A program made the position numbers and the translations under genes. Of a stretch of 64,000 nucleotides of DNA, positions 50,370 through 58,652 are shown piece by piece; within the stretch, counting starts at the first letter, position 1; each line of letters starts with the position of its first letter. The stretch spans positions 1 through 64,000 of the forward strand of contig NZ_BBJH01000024.1 in the NCBI RefSeq assembly GCF_000739775.1. Reading direction: 5' to 3'. The stretch is from Paraburkholderia heleia NBRC 101817 (GTDB taxonomy: Bacteria > Pseudomonadota > Gammaproteobacteria > Burkholderiales > Burkholderiaceae). A model generated the notes under the pieces. The model saw nothing but the letters and a program-made list of their open reading frames with translations, searched no databases and was not told where the DNA came from.

Positions 50370-51684
50370 CACACAAGACCCTCGAGCGCGGAAACCGCGC
50401 AAGCCGTGCCTGACGCGCGCTTCGGATCGAACCTGTACAACCTGCAGAGCGGCCCTTATCAGATCTCGCGCGTGGGGCCGAACTACGACCAGTACATGAA
50501 CAGTCCGGTGCATCGGTTCTATCAGAACTGGCAGCAGTCGGACTGCAATATCGCGCACGCGACGCCCGACAATCCGAGCGGTTGCAAGATGGATCTGTTT
50601 GCGTGGGTCGAAGTGTCGATCGGCGCGGGATCGAATGGCAAAGCGCAAGCGGCCAACTTCACCGATCAGTCGACCAGCGAAGGCGCGACCGCGCTCGGCT
50701 TCTATAACGTGAATACCGCAGCCAGGCACCAACAACTGGTATGCGCAGGACGGCTACTCGGGCGGATCATATAGCAATTGCGCGGATCCGAAGCAGCCGG
50801 GCGTCGGCGCAATACGAAAATATCTCGACAGCCTGCCGTATCACCCCAACGCCAACTGCGCGCCCAGCACGTACTATCTGCTGAACAACTACAACCCCGG
50901 CTACAACGGTGACGGCACCGTCAACACGAGTCCGTTCACCATTCCACCTTCGCCTGTGCGCACGATCGCCGATACGCTCCTCGAGAACAACATCTCATGG
51001 AAATACTACGGCGAAGGCTGGAAGACATTCGTGACCCACCCTTCAACGAGTGTCTACTGCAACATCTGCAATCCGTTTCTCTATGAAACGGCGATCATGA
51101 GCAATCCGACGCTGGTGGCCGCGCATCTTCAGGACACGCCGAACCTGTATTCCGACATCGCACACGGCACGCTACCCGCAGTGTCGTTCGTGAAACCGGG
51201 CGGATTACTCGATGGGCATCCGTCCTCTTCGAAGTTCGGTCTTTACGAAGGGTTCGTGCACAAGATCATCGATTCCGTCCAGGCGAACCCCGCGTTGTGG
51301 GCATCCACTGCGATCTTCATCACGACCGACGAGGGAGGCGGCTACTACGATTCCGGCTACATTCAACCCGTGGACTTCTTTGGGGACGGGCCGCGCATTC
51401 CCCTCATCGTCGTGTCGCCGTACTCGCGCGGCGGCCGTGTCGTTCACGACTATTCGGATCACGTGTCGCTTGTGAAATTTATCGAACGCAACTGGTCGCT
51501 GGGACATATCACGTCGCGCAGTCGCGACAACCTTCCCAATCCTGTCGAGCTTCCCGCGAGCCCATACGTGCCGACGAACGCGCCGGCGATCGGCGACCTG
51601 TTCAGTGCGTTCCAGTTCCCGCCCGCCAAACAGTCCGCAGCGGACAATGGAAACGAGGGCGCGGCCGGCATGCTCCCGTTCTGA
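50370..51684 (+). pseudogene. Phospholipase C / phosphoesterase family gene with internal deletion
   Basis: Remnant of a non-haemolytic phospholipase C/acid phosphatase AcpA-type protein. The N-terminal 150-200 residues including the signal peptide and metal motif are missing. The first recognisable piece is VPDARFGSNLYNLQSGPYQI. At about 50712-50717 the frame jumps: GFYNVN is followed directly, in another frame, by PQPGTNNWYAQDGYSGG, deleting roughly 60-70 codons. The C-terminal part is intact (NNYNPGYNGDGTVNT, IFITTDEGGGYYDSGY, VVSPYSRGGRVVHDYSDH) to a stop at 51684. Clearly non-functional. Confidence 0.85.
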
Positions 51685-51755
51685 TCGCAGTCAAGACGCA
51701 CAGCGGAAACGCCGACGGCCCGCAACCCCAAAGGGACCGTCGGCGCGCTCGCGTA

Positions 51756-51986
51756 TCAATCGATGTCTTTGTCCTTTTCGCGCGCGAGCATATCGAGCGC
51801 AAGCACGCGTCCGACATCGCGCACGAACGCTTCCATGACCGCGGAAGATTCCGGGCTGCCCGGTACACAGTCTTCCGGGTTGCGCTTTCCCTGCGCCCGT
51901 CTGATCGTGCGGATGCTGTCTTCCAGGGCCCGGGCTTCTGCCCGGATCGGATCGTTTTGCGGTGGTTTGGGTTGTTCGTGCGCCAT
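51756..51986 (-). CDS. Hypothetical protein, acidic/charged
   Basis: A 76-residue protein from the ATG at 51986 (MAHEQPKPPQNDPIRAEARALE). It is helical and charged (EDSIRTIRRAQGKRNPEDCVPG, ALDMLAREKDKDID) and reminiscent of small uncharacterised Burkholderia proteins. Convergent with the phospholipase remnant. A longer start at 52118 is possible. No family recognised; real gene status is moderately likely. Confidence 0.55.
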   Translation of the reverse strand: MAHEQPKPPQNDPIRAEARALEDSIRTIRRAQGKRNPEDCVPGSPESSAVMEAFVRDVGRVLALDMLAREKDKDID

Positions 51987-52165
51987 GCCGGGATTTTCGG
52001 CGGCCGGCACACAAACTTTAGCGCCTGAGCATGACGTCTTGATCGGCCAGGGCGCTGCCTTCGCGATAAGGTCCTGCAGGCGCATCGACTGCCGGGATTT
52101 TAACGCGACTGCGTACAATTAAGCGCCTGAACAGTCGCGCCGCTGGAAGCGACGTTCACACGCGA

Positions 52166-52948
52166 CTAAGCCATGATGTGAACGCCGCCATCCACGTAAA
52201 GCGTTTCGCCCGAGAGGCGCCGCGCATAGGGCGTCGCGAGGTACGCGCAGGTGAAGCCGACGTCCATGATGTCGACCAGTTCGCCAAGCGGTGCCCGTTG
52301 CGCCGCCTGGGTGAGCAGCACGTCGAAGTCCTTCAAGCCGGATGCCGCGCGCGTTTTCAGCGGCCCGGGAGATACCGCGTGCACCCGGATCTGCTGCGGA
52401 CCCAGTTCGTACGCCAGATAGCGTGCGCACGCTTCCAGCGCCGCCTTGACCGGACCCATGACGTTATAGCTTGGGACCACCTTGTTCGCGCCGTAGTAGC
52501 TCATCGCGAACATGGAGCCGCCATGCTTCATCAGCGGCGCGGCTAGCCGGGCCATCCGCACGAACGAATGGCATGAGATGTCCATGGCCGCTGCGAAACC
52601 TTCGGCGGAGCAGTTGAGCAGCCCGCCCTGCAAATCGCTCTTCGGCGCCCACGCGACGGAATGCACGAGGATGTCGAGTTCGCCCCATTCACGCGCAATC
52701 CGCTCGAATACCGCCTCCAGTTCCTCCTGTTTCGAGACGTTGAACGGCATGAAAATTGGCGCTGCGAGGTCTTTTGCCAGCGGCTCCACGTATGGCCTTG
52801 CCTTCTCGTCGGCATAGGTGATCGCGAGATCGGCGCCCACCTCATGGAACGCCTTCGCGCAGCCGTATGCGATCGAATGCGCGTTGGCGATACCCGTGAC
52901 CAACGCCTTCTTTCCGGTCAGCACCGGATGTCGAACACTCTGGCTCAT
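52166..52948 (-). CDS. fabI: Enoyl-[acyl-carrier-protein] reductase FabI
   Basis: A 260-residue SDR-type enoyl-ACP reductase. ATG at 52948 with GGGAG upstream (a longer start is less likely). Motifs: ALVTGIANAHSIAYGCAKAF (NADH site), ILVHSVAWAPKSDLQGG, and the catalytic Tyr-X6-Lys in SYNVMGPVKAALEACARYL. It reduces trans-2-enoyl-ACP in fatty acid synthesis. Beside acetate kinase and DUF3141 remnants of a PHA/fermentation module, it is probably an accessory FabI copy. Intact, while its upstream neighbour ackA is destroyed. Confidence 0.93.
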   Translation of the reverse strand: MSQSVRHPVLTGKKALVTGIANAHSIAYGCAKAFHEVGADLAITYADEKARPYVEPLAKDLAAPIFMPFNVSKQEELEAVFERIAREWGELDILVHSVAWAPKSDLQGGLLNCSAEGFAAAMDISCHSFVRMARLAAPLMKHGGSMFAMSYYGANKVVPSYNVMGPVKAALEACARYLAYELGPQQIRVHAVSPGPLKTRAASGLKDFDVLLTQAAQRAPLGELVDIMDVGFTCAYLATPYARRLSGETLYVDGGVHIMA

Positions 52949-52965
52949 CGGACTTCTCCCTGGCA

Positions 52966-53158
52966 ATCGGGCAGACTCCCAGAATGCCCGCCACTTCGCG
53001 CGCGTGTCGCGCGATCATCAGTTCTTCGCTGGCCGGCGTCACCCAGACCGGGACCTTGCTCGACGCCGTGCCGATGCGGGGACCGCCGGCTGCGCATTGA
53101 ACGCGCCGAACTGGATGATCGACGAACCGGCGTTGAGAACGGGGATGACGTCGGCCAT
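52966..53158 (-). pseudogene. ackA: Acetate kinase reduced to its two ends
   Basis: The N-terminal piece starts MADVIPVLNAGSSIIQFGAF at 53158, like MADVILVLNAGSSSIKF of intact acetate kinases. About 30 residues later, in another frame, comes the C-terminal signature GTASSKVPVWVTPASEELMI, then ARHAREVAGI. About 300 central codons, including the ATP and acetate sites, are gone. Only about 190 bp remain between fabI and DUF3141, so the gene cannot make an enzyme. Confidence 0.85.
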
Positions 53159-53162
53159 GGTC

Positions 53163-55493
53163 TTACCCTGTCGCCCGCGCACGTTCGAGCGGCAGGGACG
53201 AACGAATCTTGTCGAGCATGCCGAGCTGGGCGGCGGTCGGCCCGGCTTCCTGCACGCGCCGGTCGGCCAGCAGCTTTTCGGCCAGATCGAGCAGCTTCTC
53301 CCGGTCTTTGGGGTCTTCCAGCAGACGCGGGAGCGTGGCGAGCGCCTGTTCCGGCTCGTAACGCACGATGATTTCCTGCTCGCCGCGCAAGCGCCTCCAC
53401 TGGTCGTCCGGAAGCTGGGGCAAATACGCGGCATAGTCTTTGGCGAGCTCACTGCGCAGCGCAAGCCGCGCAAGCGGGATCGGCTCGCCCCGGCGCGCGA
53501 GCAGGCAAGCGGCGCGAGCCAGCGCCTCGGTATAGCCGCCTTCGGTCATCGACGCCAACGCGTCCCTCACGTAGGGCAGATCGCGGTAATCTCCGGGCGC
53601 CGCAGCGGATCTGACTTGCGGCGCTTCGCCGTGGTCGACGGCGCCCAAGTTTCCGTAGAAGGAGAAAAACGCGCTCTCCGTCATGGCGTCGCGCATCGCG
53701 CGATAGAAGTCGAGCGACGCACTGATCATCTCCGAGCCACAGTGCTCGAACGCCCGTAGCCGGGTGTCCTCATGGGCTTCGGCGCGCCGCTTTGCCCTGA
53801 CCGCCCCGGCAGCCGGCCCGAGCCATGCAAGCCACGGATTCATGTCGGAAAGCGCCCAGCGTTGCGCGCGAAGCGGATGAAACTGCCGCTGCAGGTTCGC
53901 CGTCGTTTCGTTCGACGAGGCCCGTACCCACGGCTGCAGGAAAAGCTCGTACGCGCGCTGGTTCAATTCCGACAGGCGTTTGACGGCCTCGAATGGCTGT
54001 TCATCGCTACGCCCGAACCGGTTCAGGCGTGCGGCGATATCTTCGAGCCGATACTCCCGGAATGACACGTCGTATGCCGTTTTTCCTGCTTCGCCCCGTC
54101 GCTCGGCAATCTCCATGCCGTAGAGACCAGGCGGGAAGGCTTCGATCGCTTCGAGCACGGAAGCGATCTGCTGGTGCTCCTTCTTCGCCACCTTGCCCGA
54201 AACGAAAATGCCGAGATGGCCAATGCTCTGGTGCACGAGCCCGACGATCACCTGACCGCGCGCCTTGATCTCCTCCGTGCTTCCGTAGATGTCGGCGACC
54301 CAGTTGAACGCCTGTTGCGGCGGCGTGATGTTGTCGCCGAGCGACGCGAACAGGACGATCGGCGACTTGATTTCCCGCAGGTCGAACGCCGCCCCGTCGG
54401 GACCCCGAACCTCGCCCGACCATAGCTTGTTACCGACGAACAGGTTGCGCGTGATCCACTCGATCTCCTCGCGGTTCATCAGGTAGTAGCCGCCCCACCA
54501 GCGCTCGAAGTCGAGGAAGCGCGGCGGCTCGGTATCGACGTTGTCGAACAGGTGATAGTACTTGTCCCACAGGCTGTTGGCAGGATTGAGGTTCTCGAAG
54601 TTCTGCACGAGATGGGCGCCATCGAACTTGCCGTTGCCGAGATCCGCCGTTAGCGACGCGAGCCAGGTACCGCCCAGCATGCCGCCGGCGTAGCGCATGG
54701 GGTTGTCGCCCTCGCCTTCGCTCCACGCGCCGCTCCAGTAGGACATGGGGGCGCCGTTGATGACGAGCGGCCCCGTATGGTCCGGGTCGGAACTCGCGAG
54801 CATCATGGCGGCCCAGCCGCCCTGGCAGTTGCCGACGATCGCCGGTTTCGGGCTGTCCGGATGCAGTTCGCACACCTTCTTGACGAATTGCGCTTCTGCG
54901 GCGCAGACGTCGAGCAGTGTCTGGCCAGGTTCCGGATCGCGAAAGAAGATGACGAAATACACGCTATGGCCAGCCTTCAGCGCGACACCGGCCTGTGAAT
55001 CGTCCTTGAAGCCGCCGATGCCAGGACCGTGGCCCGCACGCGGATCGATGATCACATAAGGACGCTTGCTAACGTCGACGATCACACCGTCGGGCGGCAG
55101 CAGGCGCACCAGCGCGTAGTTGACTGGCCGCGCCAGCTTGCGCCCGTCGATAACGAGTTCGTGGCCGAAATGGAGGACGGGTTGAAGGCCGTCGCGCGTC
55201 TGCTCGACGAAGCCGTTTCCGCGCTGACGCAAGGTGTCCCAGAAGAGCACGGAGCGCTCGGCGACATCCACCGCGTAGCGGTAGCCGGCCCAGGGGTCCA
55301 GCGCAGTTGCCCATGCAGTTGCCGGTGCAGGCCTTGCCGAAGCGGGTTTGTCGTCCTCGCCCAGCCGTCCGGCTGCATCCGCCAGGCGCCGACTGAACTG
55401 GGTCTGCGCTAATTCCGATCGCCTGGCGAGGAGCCGGGCAACCTTGCCGCCGATCTCCTGGCAACGCGCATATTGATTGGCGAGGTCAGTCAT
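53163..55493 (-). CDS. DUF3141 domain-containing protein (PHA synthase-like alpha/beta hydrolase)
   Basis: A 776-residue protein. The central alpha/beta hydrolase core contains VGNCQGGWAAMM, a PhaC-like lipase box with Cys as likely nucleophile, preceded by VIDPRAGHGPGIGGFKDDS. The N-terminus (about 1-120) and the helical C-terminus are family-typical. DUF3141 genes accompany phaP, pta, ackA and fabI in low-oxygen PHA loci of Burkholderiales. Here the expected pta gene is absent and ackA is a relic. ATG at 55493 with AAGGTG upstream. It may bind or turn over polyhydroxybutyrate. Confidence 0.9.
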   Translation of the reverse strand: MTDLANQYARCQEIGGKVARLLARRSELAQTQFSRRLADAAGRLGEDDKPASARPAPATAWATALDPWAGYRYAVDVAERSVLFWDTLRQRGNGFVEQTRDGLQPVLHFGHELVIDGRKLARPVNYALVRLLPPDGVIVDVSKRPYVIIDPRAGHGPGIGGFKDDSQAGVALKAGHSVYFVIFFRDPEPGQTLLDVCAAEAQFVKKVCELHPDSPKPAIVGNCQGGWAAMMLASSDPDHTGPLVINGAPMSYWSGAWSEGEGDNPMRYAGGMLGGTWLASLTADLGNGKFDGAHLVQNFENLNPANSLWDKYYHLFDNVDTEPPRFLDFERWWGGYYLMNREEIEWITRNLFVGNKLWSGEVRGPDGAAFDLREIKSPIVLFASLGDNITPPQQAFNWVADIYGSTEEIKARGQVIVGLVHQSIGHLGIFVSGKVAKKEHQQIASVLEAIEAFPPGLYGMEIAERRGEAGKTAYDVSFREYRLEDIAARLNRFGRSDEQPFEAVKRLSELNQRAYELFLQPWVRASSNETTANLQRQFHPLRAQRWALSDMNPWLAWLGPAAGAVRAKRRAEAHEDTRLRAFEHCGSEMISASLDFYRAMRDAMTESAFFSFYGNLGAVDHGEAPQVRSAAAPGDYRDLPYVRDALASMTEGGYTEALARAACLLARRGEPIPLARLALRSELAKDYAAYLPQLPDDQWRRLRGEQEIIVRYEPEQALATLPRLLEDPKDREKLLDLAEKLLADRRVQEAGPTAAQLGMLDKIRSSLPLERARATG

Positions 55494-55916
55494 GGCATCA
55501 CCTTCTGGTTCGCGAACGGGTGGCTAAAGCCACGTCCGCCCACTCGATTGAATGAAAGGAATGCTTACGAATATGCTGGTCGATCGCTTGTGTGGCTGCA
55601 AAATCGGATAGGGCCGCTATCTGTTCAGACACTGGCAGAGGCGTGTGACAGGTTCGTTACGGGGCCGCGCCGGCGACGAATCCGTTTGCAAGAACTGAAT
55701 CGTGCAACGGCTCGCGTGCTTTCTCTATAGGACCATCGGCCCATATCCCGATGCCACGGCTGTCCTCGCGGCAGTAGGACCAAAGTCCGATTGACGGACA
55801 TTCCGCGACATGGGATTCGTCGAATTCGCGCAGTAGCCCACAGGAAGGCAGCGGTGAGACGTTCGACACAGGCGTGCGTCGGCAATGACCACGCATCTCC
55901 TCTTGCACGAGGCCGT
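55494..55916. other. Divergent promoter region between DUF3141 and VIT1-like genes
   Basis: About 420 bp without a gene. It contains the symmetric box GGACCAAAGTCC (55777-55788), a related TAGGACCA at 55728-55735 continuing GGACCATCGGCCC, and CGGACATTCCG (55795-55805). These are candidates for response-regulator sites. Confidence 0.5.
55777..55788. promoter_or_regulatory. Symmetric box GGACCAAAGTCC
   Basis: GGAC-CAAA-GTCC is a perfect 4-4-4 dyad lying about 130 bp before the VIT1-like start and about 290 bp before the DUF3141 start. TAGGACCA, its left half, recurs 47 bp away at 55728. It resembles the core of response-regulator boxes of the NarL/DevR class; the binding protein is unknown. 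Confidence 0.45.
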
Positions 55917-56597
55917 ATGAATACCACTACCCCCACACAGCAAACCGCGGCCGAAAAGCGCGAGCCCATACTCAATACCGTCGAGCGTGTGACCGAACTG
56001 TGCTTTGGCCTGTTCATGGCGTTGACTTTCGTCGGAGCGGTCAAGGCGGTCACAGCGGGCGAGGACGCCGGCCGCAAACTGTTTTTGGCCGCCCTCGGAT
56101 GCAATCTCGCCTGGGGCCTCGCCGACGCCGTGATGTATCTTGTTCGCACGCTCGCCGATCGCGGACAGCGCCTGACACTCGCCCTGACCGTGAAGCGCGA
56201 AGCGGACCGCGCCGCGGCAGTGCGAGCCTTGCGCGGCGCGTTGCCGACGGCGCTGGAGCCGCTCGTCGACGACGAAGAACTCGAGCTGATTCGCGCGCGC
56301 CTCGCCGCGGCGCCTGGGCTGCCACCTCGCGCGCAGTTCAGGCGCGATGACTTTCTTGGGGCACTGGGCGTTTTTCTGCTCGTCGTCGTGTCGACATTCC
56401 CGGTTGCCCTGCCCTTCATCCTCCTGAAGGATCACATGGCGGCGCTCGTCATCTCACGCATACTCACGCTCGCGATGCTCTTCGCCGCCGGTTTCGCGCT
56501 CGGACGCTACACCGGCGCGGGTGCGATGAAAGCGGGCTTCGCCATGACGCTGCTTGGAATCGTGCTGACGATCGCGATCATTGCGCTCGGCGGATAG
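55917..56597 (+). CDS. VIT1/CCC1-like membrane protein
   Basis: A 226-residue integral membrane protein with about five hydrophobic segments: CFGLFMALTFVGAVKAV (near 30-47), LFLAALGCNLAWGLADAV, FLGALGVFLLVVVSTFP, LTLAMLFAAGFALGRYTG and a C-terminal one. The pattern and length fit the VIT1/CCC1 family of vacuolar-type iron/manganese transporters, although the typical cytosolic metal-binding loop between segments 2 and 3 is only a charged helix (RIRARL region). ATG at 55917 with CGAGG upstream. Divergent from DUF3141 and possibly co-regulated through the shared promoter region. Confidence 0.8.
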   Translation: MNTTTPTQQTAAEKREPILNTVERVTELCFGLFMALTFVGAVKAVTAGEDAGRKLFLAALGCNLAWGLADAVMYLVRTLADRGQRLTLALTVKREADRAAAVRALRGALPTALEPLVDDEELELIRARLAAAPGLPPRAQFRRDDFLGALGVFLLVVVSTFPVALPFILLKDHMAALVISRILTLAMLFAAGFALGRYTGAGAMKAGFAMTLLGIVLTIAIIALGG

Positions 56598-56611
56598 CCC
56601 ATCGTCCCTCG

Positions 56612-57319
56612 TCACGCGAGGGCGCCGGTCGTGCGAATCCTGGGCGGCCGGTCGCGCAGCAGCAGCGGCATCAACCGTCGATTGGCGGTTTGCGCCGCCC
56701 ACTCGCAGTAGGCGGCGCTGCCGAGCACCCAGCCCTCGAGCGTCGCCTGCATCAGGCTATTGACCTCGGATTCGTCGAGAGGCTGTGCCGCCAGGTCGCG
56801 GTAGGACCGGTGGCGCTCGAACGGCGTACTGCCGAGCGCGCGGTAGAGCGGATGATCCTTGATGAACCTGTCGGCACGCAACCCGACGTGGTGCGCGTAG
56901 CTCGACCACGGGTAGTTGCCCGGCTCGGTCACGAGGCGGCTGCGCACCGGCGCATGATCGATGACCTGGCTTGCGAGCAGAAAATAGCGCTCGGGTTCGA
57001 TCACGGTTGCCCGGTACTCGCCGCGCCACATCGCACCGCGGCGTCCGTGGCGGCGGTTGAAGGTCTCGACGTAGCGACGGCAAACCGCCTGCATCGCCAT
57101 GGCCACGCTCGACTCGTATGAGGGCGTGACGAGGAACTGCACCGCGTCGGGCATGAGCACCCACGCGTGGACTGCCAGATCGGCGACGCGCGCGGCGTCC
57201 GCGAGGCAGGCGAGGAAGTAAAGGTAGTCTCCTTCGTCGAGGAATGCGGGCCCCGTGAGCCCCTGCAAGATAACGTGCTGCGGTTGTTCCGGGACGTAGT
57301 GCCGTGCAAGCCGTGTCAT
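56612..57319 (-). CDS. Transposase relative (RAYT/IS200-like) lacking catalytic residues
   Basis: A 235-residue protein of the REP-associated tyrosine transposase family: PEQPQHVILQGLTGPAF, AVHAWVLMPDAVQFLVTP, RRGAMWRGEYRATVIEPERYF, PGNYPWSSYAHHVGL, and HPLYRALGSTPFERHRSYRD. The HUH motif (normally N-H-V-H) is D-A-V-Q (A59, Q61), and the segment that should contain the catalytic Tyr (RYIELNPVRA in relatives) is SQVIDHAPVRS. It cannot act as a standard transposase. The conserved frame suggests a domesticated DNA-binding role. It has no ribosome site. It marks the right edge of the decayed block. Confidence 0.85.
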   Translation of the reverse strand: MTRLARHYVPEQPQHVILQGLTGPAFLDEGDYLYFLACLADAARVADLAVHAWVLMPDAVQFLVTPSYESSVAMAMQAVCRRYVETFNRRHGRRGAMWRGEYRATVIEPERYFLLASQVIDHAPVRSRLVTEPGNYPWSSYAHHVGLRADRFIKDHPLYRALGSTPFERHRSYRDLAAQPLDESEVNSLMQATLEGWVLGSAAYCEWAAQTANRRLMPLLLRDRPPRIRTTGALA

Positions 57320-57701
57320 GCTGAATTAACCGGAAATCCGATGTGGGGAAGCGATCCGACAGGTATCGGTCGCCAGACGCTGCGTGAGTGGATCTACGAT
57401 TGAATTCTATGGGCCACGCGCGGGCGTCTGCGTCGCGAACAGGCCTTTTTTATGGCCTCAATTCGCTGATTTGCCGATCGCTACCGGCGCTTTCAGCGCC
57501 ACCACTGAATAGTTGCCGCGCGCCGCGATCCGGCACCACTAATCCGCAACAAAAGTTCACGAACTCCATTCGCAGCGCATCTGTGCCGGTCGAAGCCCGG
57601 CACCATGCGGTATGCGAATTTCACTGATAGGAATCCGAACGATAGCGTGCGAGCCGAAGCTCGAAACTTCGGCGAACCGGAACGCAGGTGAGCCCAACCG
57701 G
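57320..57701. other. Intergenic region between transposase relative and epimerase-like gene
   Basis: About 380 bp in which no gene, terminal repeat or REP-like palindrome was identified. It may hold the junction between the decayed block and the second exopolysaccharide half. Confidence 0.4.
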
Positions 57702-58652
57702 TCAGCCGGCGGGCGACGCCGGCGGCACAAACGCTTCGGCCTGCAGCGCGATGCGCCACGGCGTCCATCTGATATCAAAAGCCCGTTGCGCGCGGCGCGC
57801 GTCGAGCCGGATGTCCTGTTGCCACAGCCGCGCGAGCGAAGGCGGCAGCGGCGGCGGCACCTTCACGCCACCCAGTTTGCGCCCCGCGGTCCCGGCAATC
57901 TTCAGCGCAGGCGCCCACACCTTCGTTTCGAGCGCAAGACGCCGCGCGCCGATCCGCTCGACCGGCGTTGCTCCCAAAACGCGAGCATACGCGACGAAGT
58001 ACTCGTTCCAGCGCGGCGCCTGCGCCATCGCCAGGTTGTAAGTCTGAGCGCCCGAAGCCGGCGCGCGCAGCGCGGCCAGCGCCGCCTGAACGACGTCGTC
58101 GATGTGAACGAGATTGCTGCAGCCGTCGCCGGCGGCGCCGAGGTCGCCCAGACGCCGCGCGCGCAGCAGTTGCGCAATGCGCGCCGACCATTGCGGGCTG
58201 CCGCCTCCGTAGATGCAGCCCGGACGCAATATCGTGAGCGCGGGCAGCGCAGCAAGCAGCCGCTCCGACTCGACCTTCGCATGGCCATAAGGGCTCACGG
58301 CGTCGAGCGCGGCCGCTTCGTCGATACAGCCCTCGGCGGCGCCGTACACCGCCATCGAACTGAAGTGGACCACGGGCAGCGGCGCACCGCGTGCCTGCAG
58401 CGCGGCAGCCAGCGCGCGCGCATTCGCGACGATCGCCGCCGGCGCACCTGCCACGCAGTTGACCACGCCGTCCACGTCGGCAAGCGCGGCGGCGAGCGAC
58501 GCGGGGTCCGCGGCATCGACACGGCGCAGGCCGCTCCCTTGCCTGCGCGAGGCGGCAACCGGCTCGGCCCATTCGGCACGGCTCAACGCTTTCACCAGAT
58601 GGCGGCCGACAAAGCCGGTCGCGCCGAGTACGAGAATACGGGCTTTCATCAC
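57702..58652 (-). CDS. NAD-dependent epimerase/dehydratase family protein
   Basis: A 316-residue extended SDR: ARILVLGATGFVGRHLVKAL at the N-terminus, VDGVVNCVAGAPAAIVANAR, and a catalytic Ser/Tyr region (VHFSSMAVYGAAEG; SPYGHAKVESERLL with Tyr-X3-Lys). It would epimerise or dehydrate a nucleotide sugar. The start overlaps the GMC oxidoreductase stop (ATGA), so both are co-translated in a minus-strand polysaccharide-linked operon. Substrate unknown. Confidence 0.87.
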   Translation of the reverse strand: MMKARILVLGATGFVGRHLVKALSRAEWAEPVAASRRQGSGLRRVDAADPASLAAALADVDGVVNCVAGAPAAIVANARALAAALQARGAPLPVVHFSSMAVYGAAEGCIDEAAALDAVSPYGHAKVESERLLAALPALTILRPGCIYGGGSPQWSARIAQLLRARRLGDLGAAGDGCSNLVHIDDVVQAALAALRAPASGAQTYNLAMAQAPRWNEYFVAYARVLGATPVERIGARRLALETKVWAPALKIAGTAGRKLGGVKVPPPLPPSLARLWQQDIRLDARRAQRAFDIRWTPWRIALQAEAFVPPASPAG

